This document shows positions 1 through 11,166 of a DNA stretch of 64,000 nt, piece by piece (the stretch's first letter is position 1; the number at the start of each line of letters is the position of its first letter). The notes beneath the pieces were generated by a model, which was not told the origin of the DNA, did not search any database, and saw only the letters and a program-made list of their open reading frames with translations. The stretch is from Alisma plantago-aquatica (Eukaryota; Streptophyta; Magnoliopsida; Alismatales; Alismataceae), in the NCBI GenBank assembly GCA_963693085.1, contig OY856412.1, forward strand, positions 963,260,281 through 963,324,280. The letters are read 5' to 3'. The position numbers were made by a program, and so were the translations under genes.

Positions 1-1433
1 GTCTAAAATAATCTTTGATTCATATATACAAACCATGAATGGATATTATTCTTGATCATTGTGATTCAGATAAATTGAAAATGCCATTAGCATAAAAGCA
101 ACTTGACATAATAAACAATGTTTGTGGACATAGCTTGTGATAAAATAATGATGTTGCTATGACAAGCCAAACGGTGCCTCTTAGAACAAAAATATTAATG
201 TTTTTATCTATTTGTTTGTTCTAAGAAATCAAAAGCAAAAATCTTGACTTTAAGATATTAATCTTGCTTTCAAAATATATGTTTCTAAAGAATCTTATGA
301 TTAATATGAAAATAAGGGTATAAGAAGAAATGTGATTTAATATGTACCCATAGCAAAGCTTATGAAAACATCATTCACAATGAATGTAAAACATGCGTTC
401 TAGAAAAATCAAGGACAAAGACTTCACTATGATGCCCATATTAAGTCTTCATAATAGGTATATCTTAATATGCTTCAAATAGATATTTATTTAAAGCTAT
501 CTGCAGAAATTATACTTCACATATGAATGTTTAAATTGGAAATCTGCAGAATTTGCCTCTTGGTTGAAATTAAAATTGACCAAGGGGCGCTATGGTCGTA
601 GTCAAGGGCGACCTAAAATAATCTTTGACAAAATGCTTATATTGACATCATTTTATTGTACTTAATCTTAGTATACGTTTGATAAAGGTCAAAATCAAAA
701 TTTAAAATCATTTGTGACCTTAGAAGCCTTAAATTGTAAGATTAAGGGGGAGCTCATAAAAACAAATTTGATTATTTGATTAAGAAGCGTACAAAAATAT
801 TGCAAACATCATTTGAAACCTATTATGACCTTAGTATTTTTACTCTTGGTTATGAAGAAATCAAAAAATTTCATAAAATGATATATCTTGTTCTTAAAGG
901 AATTTTCTAGACAAATTAGGGGTTAACATCCTGTGCATTTAGCTAGAGAAATTTTTATGTACTCTAAGATTAAAGAATTCTCATTTCATTTTTTGGGCTT
1001 AACATCCCTTGTAAAATGGATGAGAAATCAATACACAAATGCCATGAACCTAAAAGGAACTCATATCATTTCAAGGCTTAACATACATTGCAAATGAGTG
1101 AGAAATAAATTATGGCTAAATTTAACAATCATTGCTTTGCTTTAATCCCTTGTTTTCTAATTGAATATCTCTTTAAGGGGGAGCATAGCATAAAATTAAG
1201 GGGGAGAAATAAAATCTATTATATTGGATATCTTTTTGAAATGACAAAGGGGGAGAAATAATATAAAATCAAAAACATAAAATAAAAATATGAGTTTCAT
1301 AATATCTCGGCCAACATCCACTTGCAAAACAAGAATGGCTACAAAAGGTAATCTTCAGGTATGAAACTCACATGATTTATATATCGTTATTTTATATTTA
1401 GGAAATGTTTGTCATCTTCAAAAAGGGGGAGAC
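1..1433 (+). mobile_element. Sirevirus-type Ty1/copia element, 3' internal region
   Basis: This is the non-coding end of a copia retrotransposon just before its 3' LTR. I see no long open frame. It carries five purine tracts of the form AAGGGGGAG, the last one touching the LTR. A cluster of such tracts before the 3' LTR is known for the Sirevirus lineage of plant copia elements. A stretch reading CTAAAATAATCTTTGA occurs near base 4 and again near base 613, so part of the region is internally duplicated. The coding part (gag-pol) lies outside the window to the left. The lineage call is inferred from non-coding signatures only. Confidence 0.7.
741..1433 (+). repeat. Cluster of five polypurine tracts
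   Basis: Tracts of the type TTAAGGGGGAG or AAAGGGGGAGA lie near 741-752, 1173-1183, 1196-1207, 1246-1258 and 1420-1433. The last one (AAAAAGGGGGAGAC) abuts the LTR start TGTTGG at 1434 and is the likely primer for plus-strand DNA synthesis. The upstream copies may be redundant primers. Multiple tracts are a recognised Sirevirus trait. Confidence 0.75.
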
Positions 1434-1783
1434 TGTTGGCTAAATTGACATTAGCATAATCCCTTTTGTTTTGATAATGACAAACATTTCATTCTTGTGG
1501 TTTTAACGTGCTATTTGAGTATTTCAGGAACAAGCATATAAGGTGGTGGATAACAAAGACTTGGAAGAAACAATTTGATAAAATCGCTTTATTTTCATGA
1601 TTGTAATCAAATGTAAATGCTTGTACAAAGTATATAATGTACAAGTAATTAGATATCATGTAAATCAAGCGTTTAGATCTTCCCTATCCACTCACAACAC
1701 TTAGACAGGCCATTCCCCAAGATAGTATCACAATTACACATTGATACACACACTTAGTAAATGAATACATTGAGTCAGTAATA

Positions 1784-2017
1784 TTCTCGGTCGACAAATC
1801 GTCGATCGAGAAAATATCGGTCGACAAATCTTCGACCGAGAAACTCTCGGTCGACAAAATCTTCGATCGAGAATAGACCCTACTAGCCGTTAGACCCAGC
1901 AGACAAAGTGGTTGGGAGTTGGAAATGAACGTTGTAAACACTTGCTCCAGGAGGTCCCTCGGTCGACAAATCTTCGACCGAGAAGGACTCTCGGTCGACA
2001 AATTGTCGATCGAGAAA
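1784..2017. repeat. Five hairpin-forming palindromes in the copia LTR
   Basis: Five imperfect inverted repeats share the arms CTCGGTCGA and TCGACCGAG (or TCGATCGAG) around a short loop such as CAAATCT. They lie at 1784-1812, 1815-1842, 1844-1873, 1957-1986 and 1988-2017. The arms are rich in CpG in an otherwise AT-rich LTR and lie 135-370 bases upstream of the TATA box. Palindrome clusters in LTRs are described for Sireviruses. A role in silencing or transcription is possible but not shown here. Confidence 0.85.
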
Positions 2018-2151
2018 AGTTCTGTCTGCACTTTTCAGGGTCAATTAACTAGTCGTTGCAAATGCAATTAGTGGACACATAACGGCTAGTTGAGCACTAA
2101 GACCCCCCTAGAAAGTGTCTAGAATGTCCTTAAGCACTTGTAGGTCATTCC

Positions 2152-2159
2152 TATAAATA
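2152..2159 (+). promoter_or_regulatory. TATA box of the copia LTR
   Basis: TATAAATA lies in the context CATTCCTATAAATAGGAC, about 720 bases into the LTR and downstream of the hairpin cluster. That is the expected place for an LTR promoter. Transcription would start roughly 30 bases further on. Confidence 0.65.
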
Positions 2160-2520
2160 GGACATGCCTTAGGACACCTAAACTTACCTAAGCTACACAT
2201 GTGCTACACTTGAGATTGAATACTCATTGGCAATCTGTTTTGAGCAATAGAGCAATTCCTACATTGGCTATTCATTCCCATTGCTCCAACTTCGTGTCCT
2301 ATAGGCTAGTATCTCCTATCCACAACACTTACACTTCTACATACATTGGTTAGGAGATCAAAACGCTTGATATAGGAAATCAAGCCTTGAGCTACAAGTG
2401 GTATTGTAATTTCTATTTTCTTTCTTGTTCCTTTGTATCTTTTATATTCTCCTTGCTACTCCTAGGGTTGGAGGCTGCGGATTGGAGAAGGTTCTTCTCG
2501 GAGGAGAAGGTGGACTTCAA

Positions 2521-2690
2521 GCTACTTCAAGAAGGCTATCGCAACGGGAAGCTACTTCAAGAAGGTTATTGCAACGGGAAGCTACTTCAGGAGGAAGGCT
2601 GCTTCAAGGTTGGTACAATTGCTTCTAGGTGAAGGCTGCTTCAAGGTTGGTGCAATTACTTCAAGGTGAAGGCTGCTTGAAGGGTTTAGG
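2521..2690 (+). repeat. Two short tandem repeat families in the copia LTR
   Basis: A 30 bp unit starting GCTACTTCAAGAAGG occurs at 2521 and 2551 and partly at 2581. It passes into a 38 bp unit starting GAAGGCTGCTTCAAGG at 2593 and 2631, with a partial copy at 2668. The small open frames over this stretch (2387-2632 and 2425-2628) are products of the repeat and not credible genes. Confidence 0.8.
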
Positions 2691-2960
2691 GAGAGAATTG
2701 TAATTTTATGTAAAGTCCTTGCGAGGTAATAAAATTAAATTCTTTCCAAATCCCGGTTGGGTAAGCAACCGGGTAGTGGACTGACTGCCTTAGTATTTGC
2801 TAAGGTAGGAACCACTCTAAATCCTTGTCCCCTTGTCCAATATTTTTGTGATTGGTTGTTTGAGTTCAATAAATTGTTAAAATTATCTATAAAACTCTAT
2901 TCACCCCCCCCTCTAGTAGTTTTTCAGAGTTTAGAGTTATGTCCTATAGACTAACCAATA

Positions 2961-3740
2961 TACAAATAGAATTTATGAATAGGGGGAACAGAGTGTTCCG
3001 ATCATGTCATACAAGTTATATAAAGCTTTGAATGATGACATGTCAAAGTATTTCAAATATGGTCAAAAATATGATCAATATTTTTTCAAAAAAACTTTAG
3101 AGTTGTAAAAGCAGCAATAGCTATGAGACAAGTTGAACAAGAGTGAGATGGGGTTGATTAAATTTCTTTATGGGATCATGATATGTCTTCTAAGTAGGTT
3201 GTGTAAATCCTAGTACGGTGAAGATAGTGTTGTTGTTTCACCCCTAACAAGGTTGACTAGGAATGATGTTTCCTTGTATGGAATGTTAGCTTCCAACGTC
3301 AACATTTCTTTTAATGTTATAAAAGAACTGACAAGAGTTCTAGTGTCAGTGTATAAAAAAAAGGATGGATACATCGCCTTTTTTATGCTTCAAGGAATGA
3401 TATGGGACACATTGAGTGATTGGTAAAAAGCTAGCAAGTATGACTTTTGAGTAATGTATTGATACAATAGATATAATTTTAGGATGATAGCTAGAATTTA
3501 AAGTTGAAAGTTACTATTAGATTTGTACAGGTGGCACAACAAGTTTCTATGTTCCATATTTGTAAATGTCTTCTTATGTGGGGGTTTTTGTGCTGACCCA
3601 AGATGAGATATGTATGAATGATGTGACATCACCATGATATGCAAGTAACCATGTGAAGGTAATAGGATGAGGTGCAAAGGAAGTACCCATCTTTTTTTAC
3701 CTTGGATTTCGGGGCAAAATCCCTGTTAGGGGTGTATAGT
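2961..3740 (+). mobile_element. Remnant of gypsy element 1 internal region and 3' polypurine tract
   Basis: This stretch lies between the inserted copia element and the gypsy LTR that starts at 3741. No continuous reading frame remains. At 3704-3722 it carries GGATTTCGGGGCAAAATCC, followed by a purine-rich tract (GTTAGGGGTGTATAG) and the LTR start TGCAAGGACCC. The same arrangement on the minus strand precedes LTR A at 26797-26836, so the two elements are related. The rest (about 2961-3690) is unrecognised and AT-rich. Confidence 0.6.
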
Positions 3741-4027
3741 TGCAAGGACCCTAAACTTGCTTAGTGAGTTGAACATGCTTAATTATCATAATTGAATTCT
3801 TATAACCCTAATATAACCTTATGATATTCTTTGAAATCAAAAGACAAGCTTAAGTTTCAAATTTGGTCCAATTTGGACACTGTTTGAGCAAGTTATGTAA
3901 TTTTATGCACATTTTGGACTTTTTTGCAATTTAACTAATTTAGAGGTTTTATTTGCAATTTATCACTTGAATTACATTCCTTGGATATTCTATCATCATT
4001 ATTAAACTTGTTTATACATGGGGCGCC

Positions 4028-4035
4028 TATTTAAA
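4028..4035 (+). promoter_or_regulatory. Possible TATA box of gypsy LTR 1
   Basis: TATTTAAA in the context GCGCCTATTTAAACC lies about 287 bases into the LTR. The call rests on position and match only. Confidence 0.35.
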
Positions 4036-4967
4036 CCTTGGTTTGAAGGTGTTTTCTCCAAGGGTATTTTAGGGTTTTCCCCTTCATGAATGAGCTACCT
4101 TTAGTAGCTATCAACTAATGAATTATTTGATTGGCTGGGAAATTCAACAAAGGAAATATAAGAAGGTCTATACACATGGTGGGGGAGCTTCTTGTGTGTG
4201 TGCTTGTATATTCTTAATAAATTAAGGCCATGGACACTTGGATAGATACTAGAACTTCAAATTTTTCTTTTTACTTTATCTTAAAGTTCATATACTTATC
4301 CCCAAGCACCAAAACGATCCATTTTCTCTCAGCCACTTCCCTCCTTCTCCCAACCTCATTATCCCTCTATGCTTCTGTGAATTTTTCTATCCCAGGAAGA
4401 AGAAAGTGGGGATCTTCTTGGAAAAAGGATCTAGGGTTGCAATTGACTTCATTTTAGGGTTGAAAAAGCTTCCTTCTAGTGATCTTGACCAAAAAGAGTA
4501 AGAATTCCCTTCTTTACTCCGTTTATTTCTTTGTTATCCTTCCTCCTAGCTTTCTCCAGGTTGGAACCTTGTTGTTCCATGGTGGAAATTGCTCTAAAGC
4601 TCTTAAACCCTACCTTTCTTACTCATGCTTAGGGTTTGCTCATTTGATGAAGAAAGGTGCTAGATAGACGAATTCATAGCTTATTCTTGGATTTTCTACC
4701 CTACCTGCTCAAGTTTTCTTCTGTGTGGGGTTTCATCTTCTCGTTAGAGGAAAGTTTTATAACTTTCTCCACGTTTATTTCTTATCATAAGCTTTCCAGA
4801 TCATGTTCTTGCCTGAAAATGATGATTTATGCACTAAAAAGCTATGCTTGACTTGGATTTTGATTTTTATAATGTTCCCTATTCTAGTTTCAGTTATAGA
4901 TGAACATGTGATCATGTGTACATTATTCCTAAGGTATACTATGACTTGGACCAGGTTGGTTTGACAA

Positions 4968-5440
4968 CCTATGGTGCTAAGCACCTATCAACCAATGCTC
5001 AATTTTAGGGTTTTAAGCAAATTTCTTCTATAAACCCATGACCCGATGATGGTACCATTGCAACAACCCTATGGTGTTGTCTTCATGACAATTGATGGTC
5101 GTGATCAAAGGTGTTTTATGATGGTGAAAACCTATGTTCACCCCCTTAGGTCAGGTTTTGTGTCAATTAGAAGTATAATGATCAACCATTAAGTACCCTA
5201 CTAATGTTATCAATCAATGATGAGATCAACTTAATATTTGATGTTGATTAATGAATATAGTGTTGATCTAACAACCTATGGTGATTTAATGATCACTAAT
5301 GATGGTGGATCAGGTCTCTACAACCTATGTTAAATTTCTACAACCTATGATAAATTAATCATTGTAGTTGTAGCATCAATTAAGCCTTAGACCAATGGTT
5401 TCTTGGGTCACTTGATGCAATGGTCAAACCTATATTGTAA
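4968..5440 (+). repeat. Dispersed CAACCTATGGTGA motif in gypsy LTR 1
   Basis: About seven variants of ACAACCTATGGTGA occur in under 500 bases, including near 4968, 5065, 5130, 5270, 5320, 5340 and 5425. Spacing is irregular, so this is a motif cluster rather than a clean tandem array. Confidence 0.55.
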
Positions 5441-6598
5441 TTGATGGTTTTAACATACAAACTTGACCCAATGGTCAATATATAATGTTTATTCCTCCAA
5501 TAAGTTGGAATGATGGCTAATGCAATATGTTGGTCCTAATAATGGGATTTAGATAGTTTTCTTTATATGATCAACTTAAGTAGCTTACTTCGTTGACAGT
5601 GGATGGTTTGTTTTAACTGAATAGTCGATTGTGGGTTTTACCCTACTCTCAATGGAACTTTTTGTGTTTTAAATCAAGGGATGTCTACAGTTAGATGGTG
5701 ACTCTTTATAGAGAACAAATCAAGGACTTCATAGGTGGTTTATTCAAGGTGTTTACTTATATAAACAACCAATTGTCTTACCATTTAAACATCCAATGGT
5801 TCTGGGTGACATTGTGGTATGTTAATATGGGTTGAATGATGATGAAACAAATGGTGGGTTACCCTTAACAAGGTAGTATTACCTATTAACTCATATTAAT
5901 AGAAGGGATGGTAACCATATTGTGTGGATATGTAACCCTAATGAGGTATAGCTGTTATACCTAGCTTTAATATAACTAAATGATGGTAATTGGGTATGAA
6001 TAGTCCTTGAATGACTAATACAATCATGGAGTACTCTGTTACTATTGTTGAAACCCTAGTTTACTATAACCCAATGGTTACACCTTGATTTATGTGTTGG
6101 TTCATACTTGATAATGGTATGGAATGTGATGGTGATGCTTCACCTTATGCATCCATGATCCAATGGGGATGCCGTGAGTTAGGGTTTGGGTATGAGTGTT
6201 GATTAGTAAAATTAATATAATTTATCTTGTGAACCTAACTCTAATGCAAATAGATAAATATGAGTATTCATGTTTAACATTCTTATATGATGGAATAATG
6301 GTGGAATAACCTCCTTAATATGATCATAACCGTGATATGTTAATTGGTGGTTATCATAGCCACATGGTAGATACTTTCTTATGCTAAACATGTGCATTAT
6401 GAATATGATGAGAGTTAATCATATCTAGATTCCTTTCATGTTGATGTAATAAAGGAATGTTCTTAATGTTAATATAACCCTACTATGATTGTTTATGAAT
6501 ATTTCCTAGCTCATTAATGTGATATTGTGTTGATCTGGTGTATTACATATAAGTGATGTTGTTGAGCCTTGTTATAAAGTATGAAAAGATAATGATGA

Positions 6599-6851
6599 TC
6601 TTGTAGGGAATAATATCTTAATGATCTTTGAGCATGGTTGAGCCCTGAATGAGGTCTAATACTCTTGTGTTGATAAGGGTTGATACCATGTGATATTGTG
6701 AAAAGGATTTTTTATCTTGTGATAGTATGATGGTCTTAATGACCTTTGGGCATGGTTGAGCCCTAAATGAGGTGTAATCATCTTATGTTGATAAGGATTC
6801 ATACCCTATGATATTGTGAAAATGATTTATATATTGTGATAGTATGATGAC
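6599..6851 (+). repeat. Two-copy tandem duplication, period about 118 bp
   Basis: The stretch around TCTTAATGATCTTTGAGCAT (6616) recurs as TCTTAATGACCTTTGGGCAT (6734). Both are followed by GGTTGAGCCCT and then ATGTGATATTGTGAAAA or a close variant. The copies are moderately diverged. Confidence 0.7.
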
Positions 6852-8675
6852 TAGTGTGGTCTCATGAATGGTAAGTGAATAGTACCATGTGATGATGAGA
6901 TGATAAATTATGTTTCACACATTTTATATCTTTTCAAAGTTGTGATATTTATATGCTTGCTAGAAGTGAATTAGGGTTTGTATGTCTACTTGTTTGATGC
7001 AGCCTTAATTCACCCAATTGGCATAACTAATCAAATGTAACTCTAATCATGTAGTGCCCTGTACCGTAGAACCATCTTCATTGTCAGAATTTGCTGGATG
7101 GTGAAATGAGTATTACTAAGGGAAACTTGGAGTACATATTGTTGAGTATGTGGGGGTGGCAGGTTGAGGATATATCCTTGTCATCCACAATGCATATTCT
7201 GGAGGTTGGCTATTGTCATGCCTCATACATCTGATGTGATTGAGAATGGCTGCGGTCATGTCTCGGTGATTATAACATGATGTGATTAGAGGACAATTGT
7301 GGTTGTACCTCAGTGATTGGGTTTGAATACCCTGGTTTCTAGTGCCATGACCTGTACCAAGGTCAGATTAGTGGTTAATAGCTTGACTATATGTCGTTGT
7401 GGTGGCAACTTTGACTGATATGTCACTACCTTTTTACTCATACTGACTGAGGGGAAGAGATCTTAGGATACCGACACTCCTAGATCTTGTACGAAACCGA
7501 ATAGCCCTTCGCAGAGGTCAGTTGGACTTTGAATGGTACGATTCAAATTCCCCAGGGCGTAATAAAAGATGTAATACAACCGTGTAATATATTTGTTTAT
7601 GGTTATACACGATGTTTCATGTTGGATGATAACCCTTGTTTGTTATCTTTACATAAAGATGATGCTTAGTGCAATTAATAGATAGTAGATATACTTATTT
7701 TGTGGATATGCTTAAGATTGTAGATGTGTACATAAAGTAGCCATGCTTATGTTGATAACTATACTGCTACTGTTGATTATAATCACGATGCTAGATATCT
7801 CATTTTGATAGTTATGTTTAGCATGCTAGCCATGCCTTTGTAACTAGAGATGCATATACTGCTAATTATGCTTATCCAGATAGTTGTGCTTATGTTGTTA
7901 GCTCTTCTTATGATGTTGATATGTTCAACCAATTAGACATGATCATGTTGTTAGCTATGCTATGTTACTAAACTTGCTCATGATGCTAGATATGCATATA
8001 GTACTGAATTACTTATATTGTCAATAAGATAAAGGATGATTGTCTGGCTAATGATGATAGTTATTATCTTCTCCTTTATGTATTTTGTTAATCATCAGTA
8101 TTGCTGATCTTATTTGTTATATCTGATTAAATTGCTTAACTATTTAATTACTTAAAAATGTTGTAATCAATAAACATTGCTGGAGGTTATATCTCTTACT
8201 GGGACTAGGTCTCACCCTTGTGGTTCATCACATTTTTTTAGGTAATTGATAGTGATGAAAACAAACGTGTGGAAACAAAGAGGAGCTATAGTAATGAATC
8301 TTTGGGAAAGATGATTATATGTCTAGTGTGTCCTAGAGTCATCCCTGTAATCTCAGGTCCTGACAGGAAAAGTTTGTATATGGTGTTTCAAACGAATTGA
8401 AATTTTGTTAGCATGTTAATGTTTGTTGTGTGGAATATAAAAATATTGTTCTCCTGTGTATATATGTTGTGGCTAAGATGATAGAACAATTTGTATCAAA
8501 TTCTTGGCATAGTATGGATATAAGAAAGATGTTGGGATCTTATTCAAATGTTTCTAGGCGGGTGTTGATGTTGAAATCAGTTTTAATTTACCCATATTTT
8601 TTGGTATGTGATTAATTAGTGATCGATTGTGTTTTATATTTTGAGTAATCTTGTTTAGTGTAACGGTTTCTCACA

Positions 8676-10554
8676 CTATATGTAAGCAATTAGCTAAAAA
8701 TAAACAAAGGCAATTGACTAAGCTAGCATTAACAAGCTCAGAAGACAAAAGTGGATTTTAAGAAATATGATGGATAGGTGGGCCATTTGGGAATGTAACT
8801 TGATATTAGTTGGGGGAAGGTCAACATAGCATGCAATTCTCACATTTCATTTTAGATTACCAAACCAAACAACAAGCTAAGTTCTATTAGAATATACCCT
8901 ATACTACTAGTTGGAGAACTAGGGCTAGGTGTAATTCTAAAAGGACTTGACAAGTCTAGGTTTCTAGGGTAAGTGGTATTAGGGAAATTGAGAGACATGG
9001 GTAGGAATGGGAGTAGAGATGAGGGTGTTTCACCTCATGTTACTTGCCATATAGCCTTTAGGAAACTCTAGGCAATTGCACTAATCACACTTACACTAGC
9101 CACTTAGATCTCACACCTACTTGTAGAAGAAGGAGATGTATGTAGGAAGAAAGGGGGCTAGCTAGGGATCCACTAATTGAACCTAGGAGTCATTCCTAAT
9201 ATTGCCACATACATTCCATTTTCTCCTAGAAGCTAAGTGTCATCAAGCATCACAAAATAAGCAATTTATGTTTAAAGCACAAACCACATGCAAAATAATG
9301 AGAACAGAGATAGAAGCAAGAGGTAATCATCATAGAACGAAATTATGTTCAATACAAGTTATTTTCCCCCAACATGGTATCAAAGTCACATTTTAACCCC
9401 AAATAGCCCACCACTAGGGATTTAGCAAGACATGCTCAAACAAAAGAGAAAAGAAGTGAGAAGAAAGGGATAGAAGTCCATGGAACTCAAAGTAGCTTCT
9501 TCTTCTTCACCTTCTAGCTATTGTAGAATGACCTCCCTCCACCAAGGTGGGTGAAGGGTATGGAAATGAAGGGGATTATGGTAGAAAACCTTGAAAACTA
9601 GGTTTATATGGTGGAAATGAGGTGAAAATGGTGGGTGGATGGATTGAATGCAAGGAAGGAGGCAATGAATGCTCTACAGTAGGTAGGGGGAGTAATGACA
9701 ACTAACCTAGTGTTGTAGCCACCACCCATGTATATATAGGTGGTGGTGGAAGCACTAGGGTAAGTAGGTGTATAGTTGGAAAAATAGTGCATAGAATGCT
9801 AGGGTTTAGGTGGTAGCACAGTTGTCTGGGCAGCATGGCCGTGGTGGGTGAGAGTTGGAATGGCTGTGGTGGTGGAGAATGATCGTTCTAAGAAATGGAA
9901 AATGTTAAAAGAATTTTAGTGAAATAAAGGCTGGTAGCATGGCCGTGTTGGGCAGCATGGCCGTGGTGAGGGCTAGGTAGAATGGTGATGCTGGGTAGCA
10001 CGGCCGTGGTGGGGGAGTTGAAATGGAGGTCATTCTAGCCAGCATGCCCATTCTCATCTTTGGCAGCACGACCGTGTTAGCAAGCATGGCCATTTTGGGG
10101 TCTTCTCAGCACGACTATTTTGGGTAGCACAACTATTTTGGTCAAGTTATTGTAGCGTGCAAATTTGATGTTGACATTGTAACTTTGGTATTTCCCAGCA
10201 CGACCGTTCCTTGGCACCACGACCATGCTGGGGTCTTTAGTGGCAAATTCACTTTGAAACTTCATGATCAGTGGACTTCTTTGCTTGATGAAGACCCTTG
10301 GCTATTAGGGGTAGGTTGAGGGAGCTTTGGGGTCTTATTTGGACCCCTCCATGGGTGGAAGAACCCTAGAATTCCTTCTTTCTCTCTCATCCATCCAATG
10401 CATGTTCCAAGTACCTGAAAAGTATGCAAAGAACATCCATAAGTGCATTTGACAATAACATGCATATTGGGGGATTTAACTTGTATTATACTATGTTGAG
10501 ATGTGATTGAATACAAAAAGACACAAGATGAAGCCCTAAAATAGAGCTGCATCA
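8676..10554 (-). mobile_element. Truncated Athila-like LTR, copy E1
   Basis: Read on the minus strand it starts TGATGCAGC at 10554 and is collinear with the complete copy E2 (52598-54813) and with copy E3 (43464 onward). Shared landmarks are the stretch near 10440 (AAGAACATCCATAAGTGC), a cluster of CATGGCCGTGGTGG-like motifs, and TGGTATCAAAGTCACATTTT near 9374. Compared with the 2.2 kb of E2, about 340 bases are missing at the left, where gypsy LTR 1 begins to adjoin it. That fits insertion of gypsy 1 into this LTR. The short frames on both strands (for example 9202-9396 and 10268-10645) are not credible genes. Confidence 0.7.
9828..10250. repeat. Array of GCAGCATGGCCGTGGTGG-like motifs in Athila-like LTR
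   Basis: About ten variants of GGCAGCAYGGCCGTGGTGG lie in 420 bases, among them near 9832, 9940, 9955, 9990, 10041, 10063, 10080, 10107, 10196 and 10214. They are GC-rich in an AT-rich setting. Weaker versions occur at the matching places of E2 (about 54240-54500) and E3 (about 43840-44000), and similar motifs lie at 49860-50100. Function unknown. Confidence 0.65.
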
Positions 10555-10648
10555 ACCATGCTTGACATTGAGCTAGGGATTGCTTGTTATTATTCTCTAG
10601 CCTAACCTTGGAATTTTGGGGGCAAAATCCTTTTGAGGGATTCATGAT
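10555..10648 (+). mobile_element. 3' internal end and polypurine tract of gypsy element 2
   Basis: A short stretch holds GAATTTTGGGGGCAAAATCC (10611-10630) and a purine-rich tract (TTTTGAGGGATTCATGAT) directly before an LTR start. The same box precedes the other gypsy 3' LTRs of the window. The rest of this element's internal region is cut off by the Athila-like fragment on the left. Confidence 0.6.
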
Positions 10649-11159
10649 TGTGACACCATGAACCTAGATTAATCTAAATTTTATATCTAATCTTGATTTA
10701 GTATCTTTATTATATGATTGAATAGAATTATATCTCAATTGAATAAGTTCAAACCCTTTTTGAAGTCAGTTTGCACTTTGTATGCCTCAATTTTGAGTAT
10801 TCATATAAATTATGGACTTAATTGAAAAGTCACCATAACATGAGGACTTAGTTGAAAAATTGTGTAAAATATAGTTTTATTATTTATTTCATGTGGATAA
10901 GTTTTACAATCAATTGGCTAAGAGATAACCTTATTTGGTTTCAAGTACACTCTAATTTCTTTGATTATTTAATTTCATAAACATTTGTGGACTAGTTTGC
11001 AATTTCATACTAATCGGTGCTTTAACTTGCAAGTTAAGTACATATTATCCATATCTAAATGTTACATCACTTTTATATAAAATTTAAAACATTTGAACCT
11101 TGTTTCGAGGACCATAGACCAAGGATGTGGGATATTTAGTGGTTTGGAGTCTTTTGCTC

Positions 11160-11166
11160 TATAAAA
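11160..11166 (+). promoter_or_regulatory. TATA box of gypsy LTR 2
   Basis: TATAAAA in the context TGCTCTATAAAAGGTGAGG lies about 510 bases into the LTR. This is a strong match in a plausible position for the LTR promoter. Confidence 0.55.

Larger units (their letters stand above)
1434..2960 (+). mobile_element. Sirevirus-type copia 3' LTR
   Basis: The LTR begins with TGTTGGCTA directly after the last purine tract. It ends near ACCAATA at 2960, an imperfect inverted copy of the start with the usual terminal CA changed to TA. Length is about 1.53 kb. Inside are a set of five hairpins, a TATA box, a run of short tandem repeats, and near the end a C-rich stretch (TTCACCCCCCCCTCTAG) that is common at the ends of copia LTRs. 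Because internal sequence lies on the left, this is the 3' LTR of a plus-strand element that sits inside the gypsy element to its right. The five bases after it (TACAA) would be its target duplication, but the matching left copy is outside the window. Confidence 0.75.
3741..8675 (+). mobile_element. Gypsy LTR 1 (3' LTR, about 4.9 kb)
   Basis: The LTR runs from TGCAAGGACCC to GGTTTCTCACA, 4935 bp. The start resembles the start of LTRs A-C (TGTAAGGACCC), and the ends are alike (TTTCACA). The length almost equals that of LTR A (4932 bp). A TTTAAA-type promoter box lies near the start, and near 8205 there is a CTCACCCTTGTGGTTC stretch with counterparts near the same end of LTRs A-C. The body is AT-rich, has no credible gene, and contains short internal repeats. 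Family relation to LTRs A-C is my inference from the ends, the tract before them and length. The two are clearly diverged. Confidence 0.65.

Noticed and set aside
1684..2031. 115-codon minus-strand open frame in the copia LTR
   Set aside because: It reads straight through the hairpin array, giving repeated LSTES/SVEDLSTD-like peptides. It results from the DNA repeats and faces against the element.
9370..9392. TGGTATCAAAGTC as a primer binding site in E1 (also near 53813 and, reversed, 44551)
   Set aside because: All three LTR copies are collinear on both sides of it, and E2 has a proper Athila-type site at 52571-52590 at the LTR end. It is a resemblance inside the LTR.
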